Shown here piece by piece: positions 1 through 7,194 of a stretch of 64,000 bases of DNA (position 1 is its first letter; every line of letters starts with the position of its first letter). The translations under genes and the position numbers were made by a program. Under the pieces are notes generated by a model. That model saw only the letters and a list, made by a program, of their open reading frames with translations, was not told where the DNA came from and did no database searches. Source of the stretch: Pseudoduganella dura (lineage in GTDB: Bacteria; Pseudomonadota; Gammaproteobacteria; Burkholderiales; Burkholderiaceae_D); NCBI RefSeq assembly GCF_009727155.1, contig NZ_WNWM01000002.1, forward strand, positions 2,914,001 to 2,978,000, read 5' to 3'.

Positions 1-907
1 GCGCCGTCAGCAGCATCAGCGGCAGCGTTACCAGCAGCAGCAACAGGCTGGCGGCGACATCGAAGCTGCGTTTCATGAACGTGCGCACCCAGCTCTGGTC
101 GAAACCGCCACCGAACACCAGCCAGCTCGGTTGCACGGAATCGACCCGGATCTGGCATGTCTCGCGTTCGAAGAATGTGGTCGAATCGGTCACATTGATG
201 CCATACAGCTTGCAGTCGAGCAGCTCCTTGATGGGAAACGTGCCGCCGCGCCGGTTCTGCACCGACACCACGATTTCGCTGACCCGATGCTGCTGCGCCA
301 GCTGCACAAGCGACTTCCCCGACTCGAGCACCAGCAGCCGTTCGCGTGCCACGCTCACGTCCTCGCCCGGCACCGATACGTAGCCGGCGATATGGTACCT
401 GTGGTAGCTGCCGCCGCGCGTGGCCAGTTCGCCGCATTCCTTGGCCAGCTGGCCGCAACCGATGAAGAGGATGCGCGACTCGAGTATCGACAGTTCGGAA
501 CTTTTCAGGAACACCATTCGTGCCAGCACGATGCCGGTGCCGGAAATGCAGAACACGAGGATCAGGATGCCGCGGCCGAAGTAAAGGTCCGGCGCCATGT
601 AGAAAATCAGCGTGAGAATACAGAAACCCATCGCGAACGAGGGCATGAGTTGCAGGAAGAATGGATTGCGCAAGCCTTCGCTGACCTTGACCTGGTACAT
701 GCCCAGCGCGCTCATCGAGAATACGATCGCGGCCGCGAACACGCACGCGGACATGAAGAAGTGGTCGAGCTTCGGCAGCACGAATTCGTCGCCGTCGAAG
801 ATCCGCAAACCGGCTCCTGCATAGAACGAGCCGATCAGGATCAGGACTTCCAGGAACAGCAGGCTGAACACTACCTTGGATATGTAGTGGTTGGAGATTT
901 TCAACAT
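1..907 (-). CDS. EpsB-type polysaccharide sugar transferase (partial, N-terminal 302 aa)
   Basis: This is the N-terminal part of a membrane sugar transferase that would load the first sugar phosphate onto undecaprenyl phosphate in exopolysaccharide synthesis. The reading frame runs off the left edge, so the catalytic domain is missing here. The visible part has several hydrophobic segments in the first 130 residues (for example near residues 8-25, 45-60 and 78-115), then a Rossmann-like region beginning ESRILFIGCGQLAKE, as in the XrtA/PEP-CTERM-associated EpsB glycosyltransferases. Another membrane segment begins at the window edge. The start ATG is preceded by a G-rich ribosome site (GGGGGG). 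It lies 69 bp downstream of the epimerase gene on the same strand, which supports a shared polysaccharide operon. The family is clear, the sugar is not. Confidence 0.82.
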   Translation of the reverse strand, partial: MLKISNHYISKVVFSLLFLEVLILIGSFYAGAGLRIFDGDEFVLPKLDHFFMSACVFAAAIVFSMSALGMYQVKVSEGLRNPFFLQLMPSFAMGFCILTLIFYMAPDLYFGRGILILVFCISGTGIVLARMVFLKSSELSILESRILFIGCGQLAKECGELATRGGSYHRYHIAGYVSVPGEDVSVARERLLVLESGKSLVQLAQQHRVSEIVVSVQNRRGGTFPIKELLDCKLYGINVTDSTTFFERETCQIRVDSVQPSWLVFGGGFDQSWVRTFMKRSFDVAASLLLLLVTLPLMLLTA

Positions 908-976
908 TTTTACCCCCCAGGGCGTACACCTAGTTTTTATTCCCTTGCCGTCGGATGCGGCTCGTGGAACCACTTT

Positions 977-2014
977 TCAGCTGGCGATCGCCAGGTGTTG
1001 CACGTACCACTCCATTGCTTCCCTGAGTCCGGCGGCGATGTCATGCGTCGGCGCATAGCCCAGTAATTCACGCGCGCGGGTAATGTCGGCCTGCGAATGG
1101 CGCACGTCGCCGGCCCTGAAGTTCTTGTATTGCGGTTGTGCACCCTGCAGGTGCGGGAAACGCTCCTGCAACAGGTCGCGCATCATGTGATACAGCCCGT
1201 TGAGACTTGTGCGTTCGTTCAGCGCCACGTTGTAGACGGTGTTTGCCGCACCCGGCGCCGTGGCCAGCGCGGCAAGCAGGTTGGCCTGCACCACGTTGTC
1301 GATGAAGCAGAAATCGCGGCTGGTCTCGCCATCGCCGTTGATGAATACCGGGCGATCGCCGATCATCGCCGCCACCCATTGCGGGATCACGGCGGCATAG
1401 GCACCCTGCGGATCCTGCCGCGGGCCAAAGACGTTGAAGTAGCGCAGCCCGATCGTTTCGACGCCGTAGCAACGCGCGAACACTTCGGCATACAGCTCGT
1501 TGACGTATTTGGTGACGGCATACGGCGACAGCGGCTTGCCGATCGTATCCTCCACCTTCGGCAGCCCGGGATGGTCGCCGTAGGTGGAACTGGAAGCGGC
1601 ATACACGAAGCGCTTGACCCTGGCATCGCGTGCCGCCACCAGCATGTTGACGAAGCCGGTCACGTTCACATCGTGCGTGCGCTGCGGGTCCTCGATCGAG
1701 CGGGTGACGGAACCCAGCGCCGCTTCGTGCAGCACGAAGTCGGTGCCTTCGCAGGCATGCACGCACGTATCGGCGTTGCGGATATCGCCTTCGATGAACT
1801 GGAAGGCCGCCCAGGCCTGCGCGCCGACGGCTTCGCGCACCTGGTCGAGGTTGTGCTGGTGCCCGGTGGCGAAATTGTCCAGCCCCGTCACGCGCTGGCC
1901 GAGTTTCAGCAGTGCTTCGACCAGGTTGGAGCCGATAAAACCGGCAGCACCCGTCACGAGCCAGCGATATTGCCGCCCGCGCAGGTGTTTCGTCACGTCG
2001 TCGAACTTGCTCAC
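977..2014 (-). CDS. wbpP: UDP-N-acetylglucosaminuronate/UDP-GlcNAc C4-epimerase, WbpP/TviC family
   Basis: An extended short-chain dehydrogenase that interconverts the C4 epimers of UDP-HexNAc or UDP-HexNAc uronic acids and so supplies UDP-GalNAcA-type sugars to a polysaccharide. The Rossmann motif GAAGFIGS is near residues 22-29, the family signature [12 protein letters not shown] follows, and the catalytic YxxxK (YAVTK) is near 165-169, after the ASSSTYGD segment. At about 345 aa it has full family length. I chose the GTG start because a GGAGG site lies 10 nt before it. An ATG three codons upstream sits only 1 nt after that site and is the alternative. It is 29 bp downstream of the WbpO/TviB dehydrogenase, and the pair is the standard two-step route from UDP-GlcNAc. 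Assignment to the family is strong, the exact substrate is inferred. Confidence 0.9.
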   Translation of the reverse strand: MSKFDDVTKHLRGRQYRWLVTGAAGFIGSNLVEALLKLGQRVTGLDNFATGHQHNLDQVREAVGAQAWAAFQFIEGDIRNADTCVHACEGTDFVLHEAALGSVTRSIEDPQRTHDVNVTGFVNMLVAARDARVKRFVYAASSSTYGDHPGLPKVEDTIGKPLSPYAVTKYVNELYAEVFARCYGVETIGLRYFNVFGPRQDPQGAYAAVIPQWVAAMIGDRPVFINGDGETSRDFCFIDNVVQANLLAALATAPGAANTVYNVALNERTSLNGLYHMMRDLLQERFPHLQGAQPQYKNFRAGDVRHSQADITRARELLGYAPTHDIAAGLREAMEWYVQHLAIAS

Positions 2015-2043
2015 AGCGCGCATGCCTCCAGGTTATTCGGCGC

Positions 2044-3333
2044 TTACAGGCGCCAGACGGCGTAGCCGGCTTCGCGCAGGCCGGACAGCGGGAACTGCGC
2101 CTTGACGTCGATGAAACAGCCGCCATCGTTCAGTTTCGACGCCAGGTCTGTCAGCGACAACGCCAGCAATTCCTTGTGCGACACCGCGGCAACGACGGCA
2201 TCCGCGCGCGGCAGCGACTCCCAGCTCTCCAGCTTGATGCCGTATTCGTGCATCGCCTCGCCGGCATCGGCAACCGGGTCGTAGACATGCACGTCCAGGC
2301 CGTAGGATTGCAGTTCGGCCACCACGTCGGCCACTTTCGAGTTGCGCAGGTCCGGGCAGTTTTCCTTGAAGGTCAGCCCCAGCACGTTGACCTTCGCACC
2401 CTTCACGTGGCAACCGGTGGCGATCATTTCCTTGACCGTTTTCTCGGCCACGAACTTGGCCATGCCGTCGTTGATGCGGCGCCCGGCCAGGATCACCTGC
2501 GGGTGGTAGCCGACCATCTCGGCCTTGTGTGTCAGGTAGTAAGGGTCCACGCCGATGCAGTGGCCACCCACCAGGCCCGGGCGGAACGGCAGGAAGTTCC
2601 ACTTGGTGCCGGCGGCCTGCAGCACTTCGAGCGTGTCGATGCCGATCTTGTCGAAGATGATCGCCAGCTCGTTCATCAGGGCGATGTTCAGGTCGCGCTG
2701 CGTGTTCTCGATGACTTTCGCCGCTTCGGCCACTTTCACGCTCGAGGCGCGATACACGCCGGCGGTGATGATCGATTCGTAAAGCCTGGCAACCGCTTCC
2801 AGCGTGGGCGCGTCGTCGCCGGACACGACCTTCAGGATGGTGGTCAGCGTGTGCTGCTTGTCGCCCGGATTGATCCGCTCCGGCGAGAAGCCGATGTGGA
2901 AATCCTCTTTCCACTTGAGGCCGGATTGCTTTTCCAGGATCGGAATGCACACTTCCTCGGTGGCGCCGGGATACACGGTGGATTCGTAAACAACGATGGC
3001 GCCGCGCTTGAGATGCTTGCCGACACTGGTCGATGCGCCGATCAGCGGACCGAAATCGGGATTGTGCGCGATGTCTACCGGGGTCGGCACGGCGACGACG
3101 ATGTAATCGGCCTGCGCCAGCGCAGCCGGGTCGGTGGTAACCGACAGGAACTTCGCCGCCTTCAGGTCTTCCGTCGACACTTCGCCGGTAGGGTCGATGA
3201 AGCGCTTGTAATTCTCGACTTTCGTTTCCGACAGGTCAAAACCGATCGTCGTTCGCTTCTTGCCGAACTCCACTGCCAGGGGCAGCCCCACATAGCCCAG
3301 TCCCACTACTGCAACGACTTGATCGTTTTCCAT
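2044..3333 (-). CDS. tviB: UDP-N-acetylglucosamine/galactosamine 6-dehydrogenase, WbpO/TviB family
   Basis: An NAD-dependent dehydrogenase that oxidises C6 of a UDP-N-acetylhexosamine to the uronic acid, the first committed step to UDP-HexNAcA for capsule or exopolysaccharide. At 429 aa it has normal family length. The N-terminal nucleotide-binding motif GLGYVGLPLA is at residues 11-20, the YESTVYPG segment is near 116-123, and the catalytic cysteine is Cys259 in GGHCIGVDPYYL. It is the first gene of a minus-strand run followed by the epimerase and the EpsB-type transferase. A promoter-like sequence lies about 40 bp upstream. The Vi-antigen name TviB is used by family similarity and does not imply that Vi antigen is made. 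Confidence 0.92.
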   Translation of the reverse strand: MENDQVVAVVGLGYVGLPLAVEFGKKRTTIGFDLSETKVENYKRFIDPTGEVSTEDLKAAKFLSVTTDPAALAQADYIVVAVPTPVDIAHNPDFGPLIGASTSVGKHLKRGAIVVYESTVYPGATEEVCIPILEKQSGLKWKEDFHIGFSPERINPGDKQHTLTTILKVVSGDDAPTLEAVARLYESIITAGVYRASSVKVAEAAKVIENTQRDLNIALMNELAIIFDKIGIDTLEVLQAAGTKWNFLPFRPGLVGGHCIGVDPYYLTHKAEMVGYHPQVILAGRRINDGMAKFVAEKTVKEMIATGCHVKGAKVNVLGLTFKENCPDLRNSKVADVVAELQSYGLDVHVYDPVADAGEAMHEYGIKLESWESLPRADAVVAAVSHKELLALSLTDLASKLNDGGCFIDVKAQFPLSGLREAGYAVWRL

Positions 3334-3373
3334 ATCGGGTTCCGTTCGAGAATTACGATTTGTGATTATGCCA

Positions 3374-3402
3374 ACTATATATCAAAAATTTAATTAGTAC
3401 AA
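3374..3402 (-). promoter_or_regulatory. Candidate sigma-70 promoter for the polysaccharide precursor operon
   Basis: On the minus strand TTGTAC (3397-3402) and TATAGT (3374-3379) are separated by exactly 17 bp. Transcription would start near 3367, giving a short leader before the dehydrogenase ATG at 3333. The call is by pattern only, and the surrounding DNA is AT-rich, so chance matches are more likely than elsewhere. Confidence 0.45.
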
Positions 3403-3925
3403 TATTGATAACAAGAACGTAAAGTTGGCAACGTGCACACTCAGCAATTGGTAACGTATTTTCTACCAAAAATTGCAGAAATGATACGACTAAATTTTAC
3501 AGTGGCAACGTCATCACGACACAGCGCTAGCGCAAGGTTCGCTGCAATGAAGAGCGTGAAGGCGAACAAGGCAATGCCCGAAAGCATAACCTTATTGACA
3601 ATAAAGAATGTAAGAAATTGTCGAACTGGCAGGAAAATAGTCAAACCGTTGCGCTCGCGCATCGACTTGCTGTAACGCTACGCTCTTCGAGCACTGTTCA
3701 GCCAAGCAGATCTGTGCATGAAGTTACTTCTCTTCAGCCTGGACGGAGACAGACGGCGGGAAGCGTGCCCGCGCAATATCGCCGGGCGAGGACACCCGAC
3801 CACGGCATTCATTCACGATATGAAGCTGAAAATGCAGTAATTCCCGACGGCAGCAGACGCCGACAATGACCATCAAGGATCGGAAATGGAAAGCAGGGAC
3901 CCTGAAAGGATCGGCAAGGCGGGGG
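3403..3925. other. AT-rich intergenic region beside tRNA-Arg
   Basis: More than 500 bp without a convincing gene lie between the dehydrogenase promoter and tRNA-Arg. About 3340-3720 is visibly richer in A and T than the rest of the window. It then grades into normal GC near the tRNA. I see no integrase, no direct repeat of the tRNA 3' end and no recognisable gene fragment. Confidence 0.5.
3441..3662 (-). CDS. Possible small membrane protein (unrecognised)
   Basis: A 73-residue open frame in an AT-rich stretch. It has one strongly hydrophobic segment (about residues 18-47, MLSGIALFAFTLFIAANLAL within it) after a basic N-terminus, and a basic C-terminal tail. I recognise no family and see no convincing ribosome site before the ATG. 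An overlapping plus-strand frame (3433-3675) is equally open, so coding is doubtful. It could be a remnant of a larger membrane protein or non-coding DNA. It lies about 110 bp upstream of the dehydrogenase start on the same strand. Confidence 0.2.
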   Translation of the reverse strand: MRERNGLTIFLPVRQFLTFFIVNKVMLSGIALFAFTLFIAANLALALCRDDVATVKFSRIISAIFGRKYVTNC

Positions 3926-4001
3926 TGGTGCGGCTGGCTGGGATCGAACCAGCGACCCTTGGCTTCGGAGGCCAATACTCTATCCACTGAGCTACAGCCG
4001 C
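3926..4001 (-). tRNA. tRNA-Arg (anticodon CCG)
   Basis: The minus strand folds as a complete cloverleaf. The acceptor stem is GCGGCTG (4001-3995) paired with CAGCCGC (3936-3930). The anticodon stem TTGGC/GCCAA encloses the loop CTCCGAA, giving anticodon CCG (reads CGG, arginine). The T arm is GCTGG-TTCGATC-CCAGC. The discriminator A and the 3' CCA are encoded in the DNA (3929-3926). The total is 76 nt. Frames across it give the well-known spurious AVAQWIEYW-type protein, which should not be annotated. Confidence 0.96.
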
Positions 4002-4153
4002 ACGGAGAACCGAAGGATACCGGCTTTCCCGCCGCACGTCTATCCGAAAGCACAAGTATTTTGCTTCGCGGGATTGCGGCATCCTCGGCAGACAGGCGAT
4101 ACCAGGCCATTTCCGGCACGGCCGAGTTGTTTCCCGCTTCATATTTTTGGGAC

Positions 4154-4159
4154 TATAAT
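4154..4159 (+). promoter_or_regulatory. Candidate -10 element (TATAAT) upstream of the cytochrome gene
   Basis: A perfect TATAAT hexamer lies 94 bp before the cytochrome ATG, after a T-rich run. A matching -35 is weak (TTCCCG at 17 bp spacing), so only the -10 element is called. Confidence 0.4.
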
Positions 4160-4252
4160 CAGCCGGTTTCTCGGCGAGAAGTCTGCCCTGCCCAAGTACC
4201 CCGATGTTTACAACATTAACGCTGGCCAACCAGCACTTGTACTAAGGAAATC

Positions 4253-4843
4253 ATGAGCGACGCACACCACGAGCACCAATCCGTCATCCGGACTCCGAAG
4301 CAACTCGCAGCAGCCGTCATCGCCTTCTTTCTCGTCACCATCATCGGCATCATCCTGCTGGTGCAGTTCGTCACCCAGCAACAACTCACCGGCGCCGGCT
4401 CGAACGCCATGTCGCCGGAAGCCGTCGCCGCACGGCTGAAACCCGTTGCCGACGAAGGCTTCACCTTCAAGGATGCCAGCGCGCCGAAGGTGCTGCAGAC
4501 CGCCGAGGCGGTGTACACCTCCACTTGCCAGGCCTGCCACGGTGCCGGCATCGCCGGCGCGCCGAAAACCGGCGACAGCGGCGCGTGGGCGGCCCGTATC
4601 GCCCAGGGTTACGACACGGTCCTCAAGCATGCGGTCGAAGGCTTGCGCGCCATGCCGGCCAAGGGCGGCAATCCGGACCTGGACGACGTGGAAGTGGCCC
4701 GCGCCGTCGTGTTCATGGCAAACCAGTCCGGCGCCAAGTTCAAGGAACCGGAAGCGCCCGCCGCCAATGCTGCCGCACCCGCCGCGGAAGCACCTGCCAC
4801 CGCTCCCGCCGCCGCCGAAGCGGCCCAGCCGCCGAAAGGCTGA
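4253..4843 (+). CDS. Membrane-anchored c-type cytochrome (cytochrome c5-like)
   Basis: A 196-residue monohaem cytochrome c that would carry electrons on the periplasmic face of the inner membrane. An uncleaved hydrophobic anchor lies at about residues 20-40. The haem-binding CxxCH is Cys92-Cys95-His96 (STCQACHG), and a likely axial methionine is in the LRAMPAKGG segment near residue 139. The last 40 residues are Ala/Pro/Glu-rich and probably disordered. The start is fixed by a good ribosome site (AAGGAAA) 5 nt before the ATG. It is a single-gene unit closed by a strong terminator. Its redox partner is not evident from the neighbours. Confidence 0.9.
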   Translation: MSDAHHEHQSVIRTPKQLAAAVIAFFLVTIIGIILLVQFVTQQQLTGAGSNAMSPEAVAARLKPVADEGFTFKDASAPKVLQTAEAVYTSTCQACHGAGIAGAPKTGDSGAWAARIAQGYDTVLKHAVEGLRAMPAKGGNPDLDDVEVARAVVFMANQSGAKFKEPEAPAANAAAPAAEAPATAPAAAEAAQPPKG

Positions 4844-4862
4844 CCGGGTTCCGCACTTGCGG

Positions 4863-4888
4863 AAAAACCGCCCGCCGGGCGGTTTTTT
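4863..4888 (+). terminator. Rho-independent terminator after the cytochrome gene
   Basis: Perfect 11-bp arms (AAAAACCGCCC and GGGCGGTTTTT) around a GCC loop, ending in a T run. The A run on the other side lets it work in both directions. Confidence 0.88.
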
Positions 4889-4920
4889 ATCGGCGGTGCG
4901 GCACCTGATCCAAAGCGATA

Positions 4921-4957
4921 TTTCCTGAAACCGGGGTCAGACCCCGGTTTCAGGAAA
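4921..4957. repeat. REP-like palindrome, GGGGTCAGACCCC family (copy 1)
   Basis: A 37-bp perfect inverted repeat: TTTCCTGAAACCGGGGT, a 3-nt CAG centre, and the reverse complement. The same core recurs at 38011, 38051, 55342 and 55381, always between genes. The family resembles REP/BIME-type intergenic palindromes. No transposase for it is in the window. Confidence 0.85.
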
Positions 4958-4958
4958 C

Positions 4959-4984
4959 AAAAAGGCCGCCCAATCGGGCGGCCT
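4959..4984 (-). terminator. Rho-independent terminator after the first M13 peptidase gene
   Basis: On the minus strand AGGCCGCCC (4984-4976) pairs with GGGCGGCCT (4971-4963) around a 4-nt loop, followed by a T run (A5 on the plus strand at 4959-4963). It lies 25 bp past the stop codon. Confidence 0.85.
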
Positions 4985-5008
4985 CGTGCTTCACGCGCTT
5001 GCGCTTGC

Positions 5009-7051
5009 TTACCAGATGATCACGCGCTCCTTCGGTGCCAGGTACATCTTGTCGCCCGACTTCACGCGGAACGCTTCGTAGTAGCCGGGCTGGTTGCGCA
5101 TCGTGCCGTTGGCGCGGAACTGGCCGGGCGCGTGCGGATCGGTCTTGATCTGCACGATCTGCGCCGGTTCGCGCATCTTCATGCGCCATACCTGCGCCCA
5201 GCCCATGTAGAAGCGCTGGTCGCCTGTCAGGTTGTCGATCACCGGCGCCTTCTTTCCCTTCAATGACAGCTTGTAGGCCTTGTAAGCCACCGCCAGGCCG
5301 GAGTTGTCGCCGATGTTTTCGCCCAGTGTCAGCTCGCCGTTGACGTTGTAGCCGGGCAGCGGGCTGTAGGCGCCGTACTGCGCCACCAGCTGGCCAGTCT
5401 TGGCCTTGAAGTTCTTGTGGTCGGCCGCGCTCCACCAGTCGCGCAGGTTGCCGTCGCCGTCGTACTGGGCGCCCTGGTCGTCGAAACCGTGGCTGATCTC
5501 GTGGCCGATCACGGCGCCGATGCCGCCGTAGTTGACCGCGTCATCCGCCTTCGGATCGAAGAACGGCGGCTGCAGGATCGAGGCCGGGAACACGATCTCG
5601 TTCATTTCCGGGTTGTAGTACGCGTTCACGGTCTGCGGCGTCATCAGCCACTCGTCGCGGTCGATCGGCTTGCCCAGCTTGTTCAACTCCTTGTTGTAGT
5701 TGAACTCGCTGGCGCGCTGCACGTTGCCCACCAGGTCGTCGCGCTTGACCGTCAGCGCCGAGTAGTCGCGCCACTTGTTCGGGTAGCCGATCTTGGTGGT
5801 GAACTTGGCCAGCTTGGCTTGCGCTTCCTTCTTCGTGGCCGGGGTCATCCAGTCCAGCGTGTTGATGCTTTGCCTGAACGCGGTCAGCAGGTTCTTCACC
5901 AGCACTTCCATGCGCGCCTTGTATTCTGGCGGGAAATGCTGCTGCACGTAGACCTTGCCGATCGCCTCGCCCACCGCGGCTTCCGTGGAGCTGACGGCGC
6001 GCTTCCAGCGCGGGCGGTTCTCGGTCGCGCCGGACAGCGTGGTGCCGTAGAACGCGAAGTTCTCGTCGACGAACACCTTCGACAGGTAAGGCGCCGCCTC
6101 ATGGATCGCGTGCCACTGCGCATACGCCTTCAGCGTGTCCAGCGACGTATCGGCCAGCACCTTGTCCAGCGCCTGCAGGTAGGTCGGCTGGCTGACGATC
6201 ACGTACGTGGCCTTGCCCTGCACGCCGGTGGCGGCCAGGTAGGCGTTCCAGTCGAAATTCGGCATCAGCTCGCCGACCTTGGCGATGTCGTACTTGTTGT
6301 ACGCTTTCACCGGGTCGCGCAGTTCCACCTTGCTCCACTGGATTTTCGCGATCTCCGTCTCGAATGCCACGATCGCTTTCGCATTGGCGGCGGCGTTCGC
6401 GTCGCCGGCCAGCGTCAGCATCTTCGCCACGTGCGTTTCGTACTTGGCCAGCGCGTCGGCCAGTTTCGCGTCATCCTTCTTCAGGTAGTAATCGCGGTCG
6501 GGCAGGCCCAGGCCGTCCTGGAAGAAATCGGCCACATACTTGGTCGAATCCTTGTTGTCCTGGTGGATCGCGAAGCCGATCGGCGCCGTCACGCCGTAGC
6601 GGTTGAATTCGGCGAACAGTTGCGGCAGCGCCTTCTTGTCGGCCAGGCCGGCGATCTTCGCCAGCTCGTCCCTGATCGGCGTGATGCCCAGCTGTTCCAC
6701 GCGCGCTTCATCCATGAAGCTGCCGTAGAAGTCGCCGATGCGCTGCTGGTCCGCATCCCTGGCGCTGGCGGCGGCATCCTCGATGATCTTGCGCAGTTGC
6801 GGCTGCACGTCGTCGTGCAGCTTGGCGAACGAACCCCAGCTCGACTTGTCGGCCGGGATCTCGGTGGTGGCCAGCCATTTGCCGTTGGTATGGACGAAGA
6901 AATCATCCTGGGCGCGCACGGATGGGTCGACATACTCGATCGCGATGCCGGATGCGGCCTTGCTGGTCGGAGCCTTGTCGGCCGCGCCGGCAACGCCGCA
7001 GACGCCGGCCAACAGGCCGAGCGTTAATGCACTTAACAGGTGTCGTTTCAA
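5009..7051 (-). CDS. M13 family metallopeptidase (neprilysin/PepO-like), copy 1
   Basis: A secreted or periplasmic zinc endopeptidase of the neprilysin family, 680 aa. An N-terminal signal peptide (KRHLLSALTLGLLAG, cleavage after GVAGA near residue 24) precedes the M13 N-terminal helical domain. The catalytic domain has the zinc motif HEISH at 517-521 and the third ligand in GENIGD (Glu578). It ends in ERVIIW, as its neighbour does. I place the start at a TTG (7049-7051) because GAGGG lies 7 nt upstream and the signal peptide begins there. The open frame continues 108 codons further without signal-like sequence. A close paralogue lies immediately upstream on the same strand. Confidence 0.92.
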   Translation of the reverse strand: MKRHLLSALTLGLLAGVCGVAGAADKAPTSKAASGIAIEYVDPSVRAQDDFFVHTNGKWLATTEIPADKSSWGSFAKLHDDVQPQLRKIIEDAAASARDADQQRIGDFYGSFMDEARVEQLGITPIRDELAKIAGLADKKALPQLFAEFNRYGVTAPIGFAIHQDNKDSTKYVADFFQDGLGLPDRDYYLKKDDAKLADALAKYETHVAKMLTLAGDANAAANAKAIVAFETEIAKIQWSKVELRDPVKAYNKYDIAKVGELMPNFDWNAYLAATGVQGKATYVIVSQPTYLQALDKVLADTSLDTLKAYAQWHAIHEAAPYLSKVFVDENFAFYGTTLSGATENRPRWKRAVSSTEAAVGEAIGKVYVQQHFPPEYKARMEVLVKNLLTAFRQSINTLDWMTPATKKEAQAKLAKFTTKIGYPNKWRDYSALTVKRDDLVGNVQRASEFNYNKELNKLGKPIDRDEWLMTPQTVNAYYNPEMNEIVFPASILQPPFFDPKADDAVNYGGIGAVIGHEISHGFDDQGAQYDGDGNLRDWWSAADHKNFKAKTGQLVAQYGAYSPLPGYNVNGELTLGENIGDNSGLAVAYKAYKLSLKGKKAPVIDNLTGDQRFYMGWAQVWRMKMREPAQIVQIKTDPHAPGQFRANGTMRNQPGYYEAFRVKSGDKMYLAPKERVIIW

Positions 7052-7133
7052 GGTATTTCCCTCTTGTTTGGACGATGGGTTTGACCGGACGGATGCCGGT
7101 CGGTCGACAATACCATACCCGCCTTTGGGCAAT

Positions 7134-7166
7134 GGCGAAAAGACCACGGCCTGTGGTCTTTTCGCC
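7134..7166 (-). terminator. Hairpin between the two M13 genes
   Basis: Perfect 14-bp arms (GGCGAAAAGACCAC and its complement) with a 5-nt loop. The arms contain A4/T4 tracts but no long T run follows. It could end transcription of the upstream M13 gene (stop at 7195) or act as a processing hairpin. Confidence 0.6.
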
Positions 7167-7194
7167 GTGCCCGCAGGCGGCTTGCCAAGCCGTG

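Noticed and set aside
3873..4229. A protein reading AVAQWIEYW across the tRNA
   Set aside because: This peptide is the classic false translation of a tRNA gene. The tRNA-Arg is complete on the same bases.
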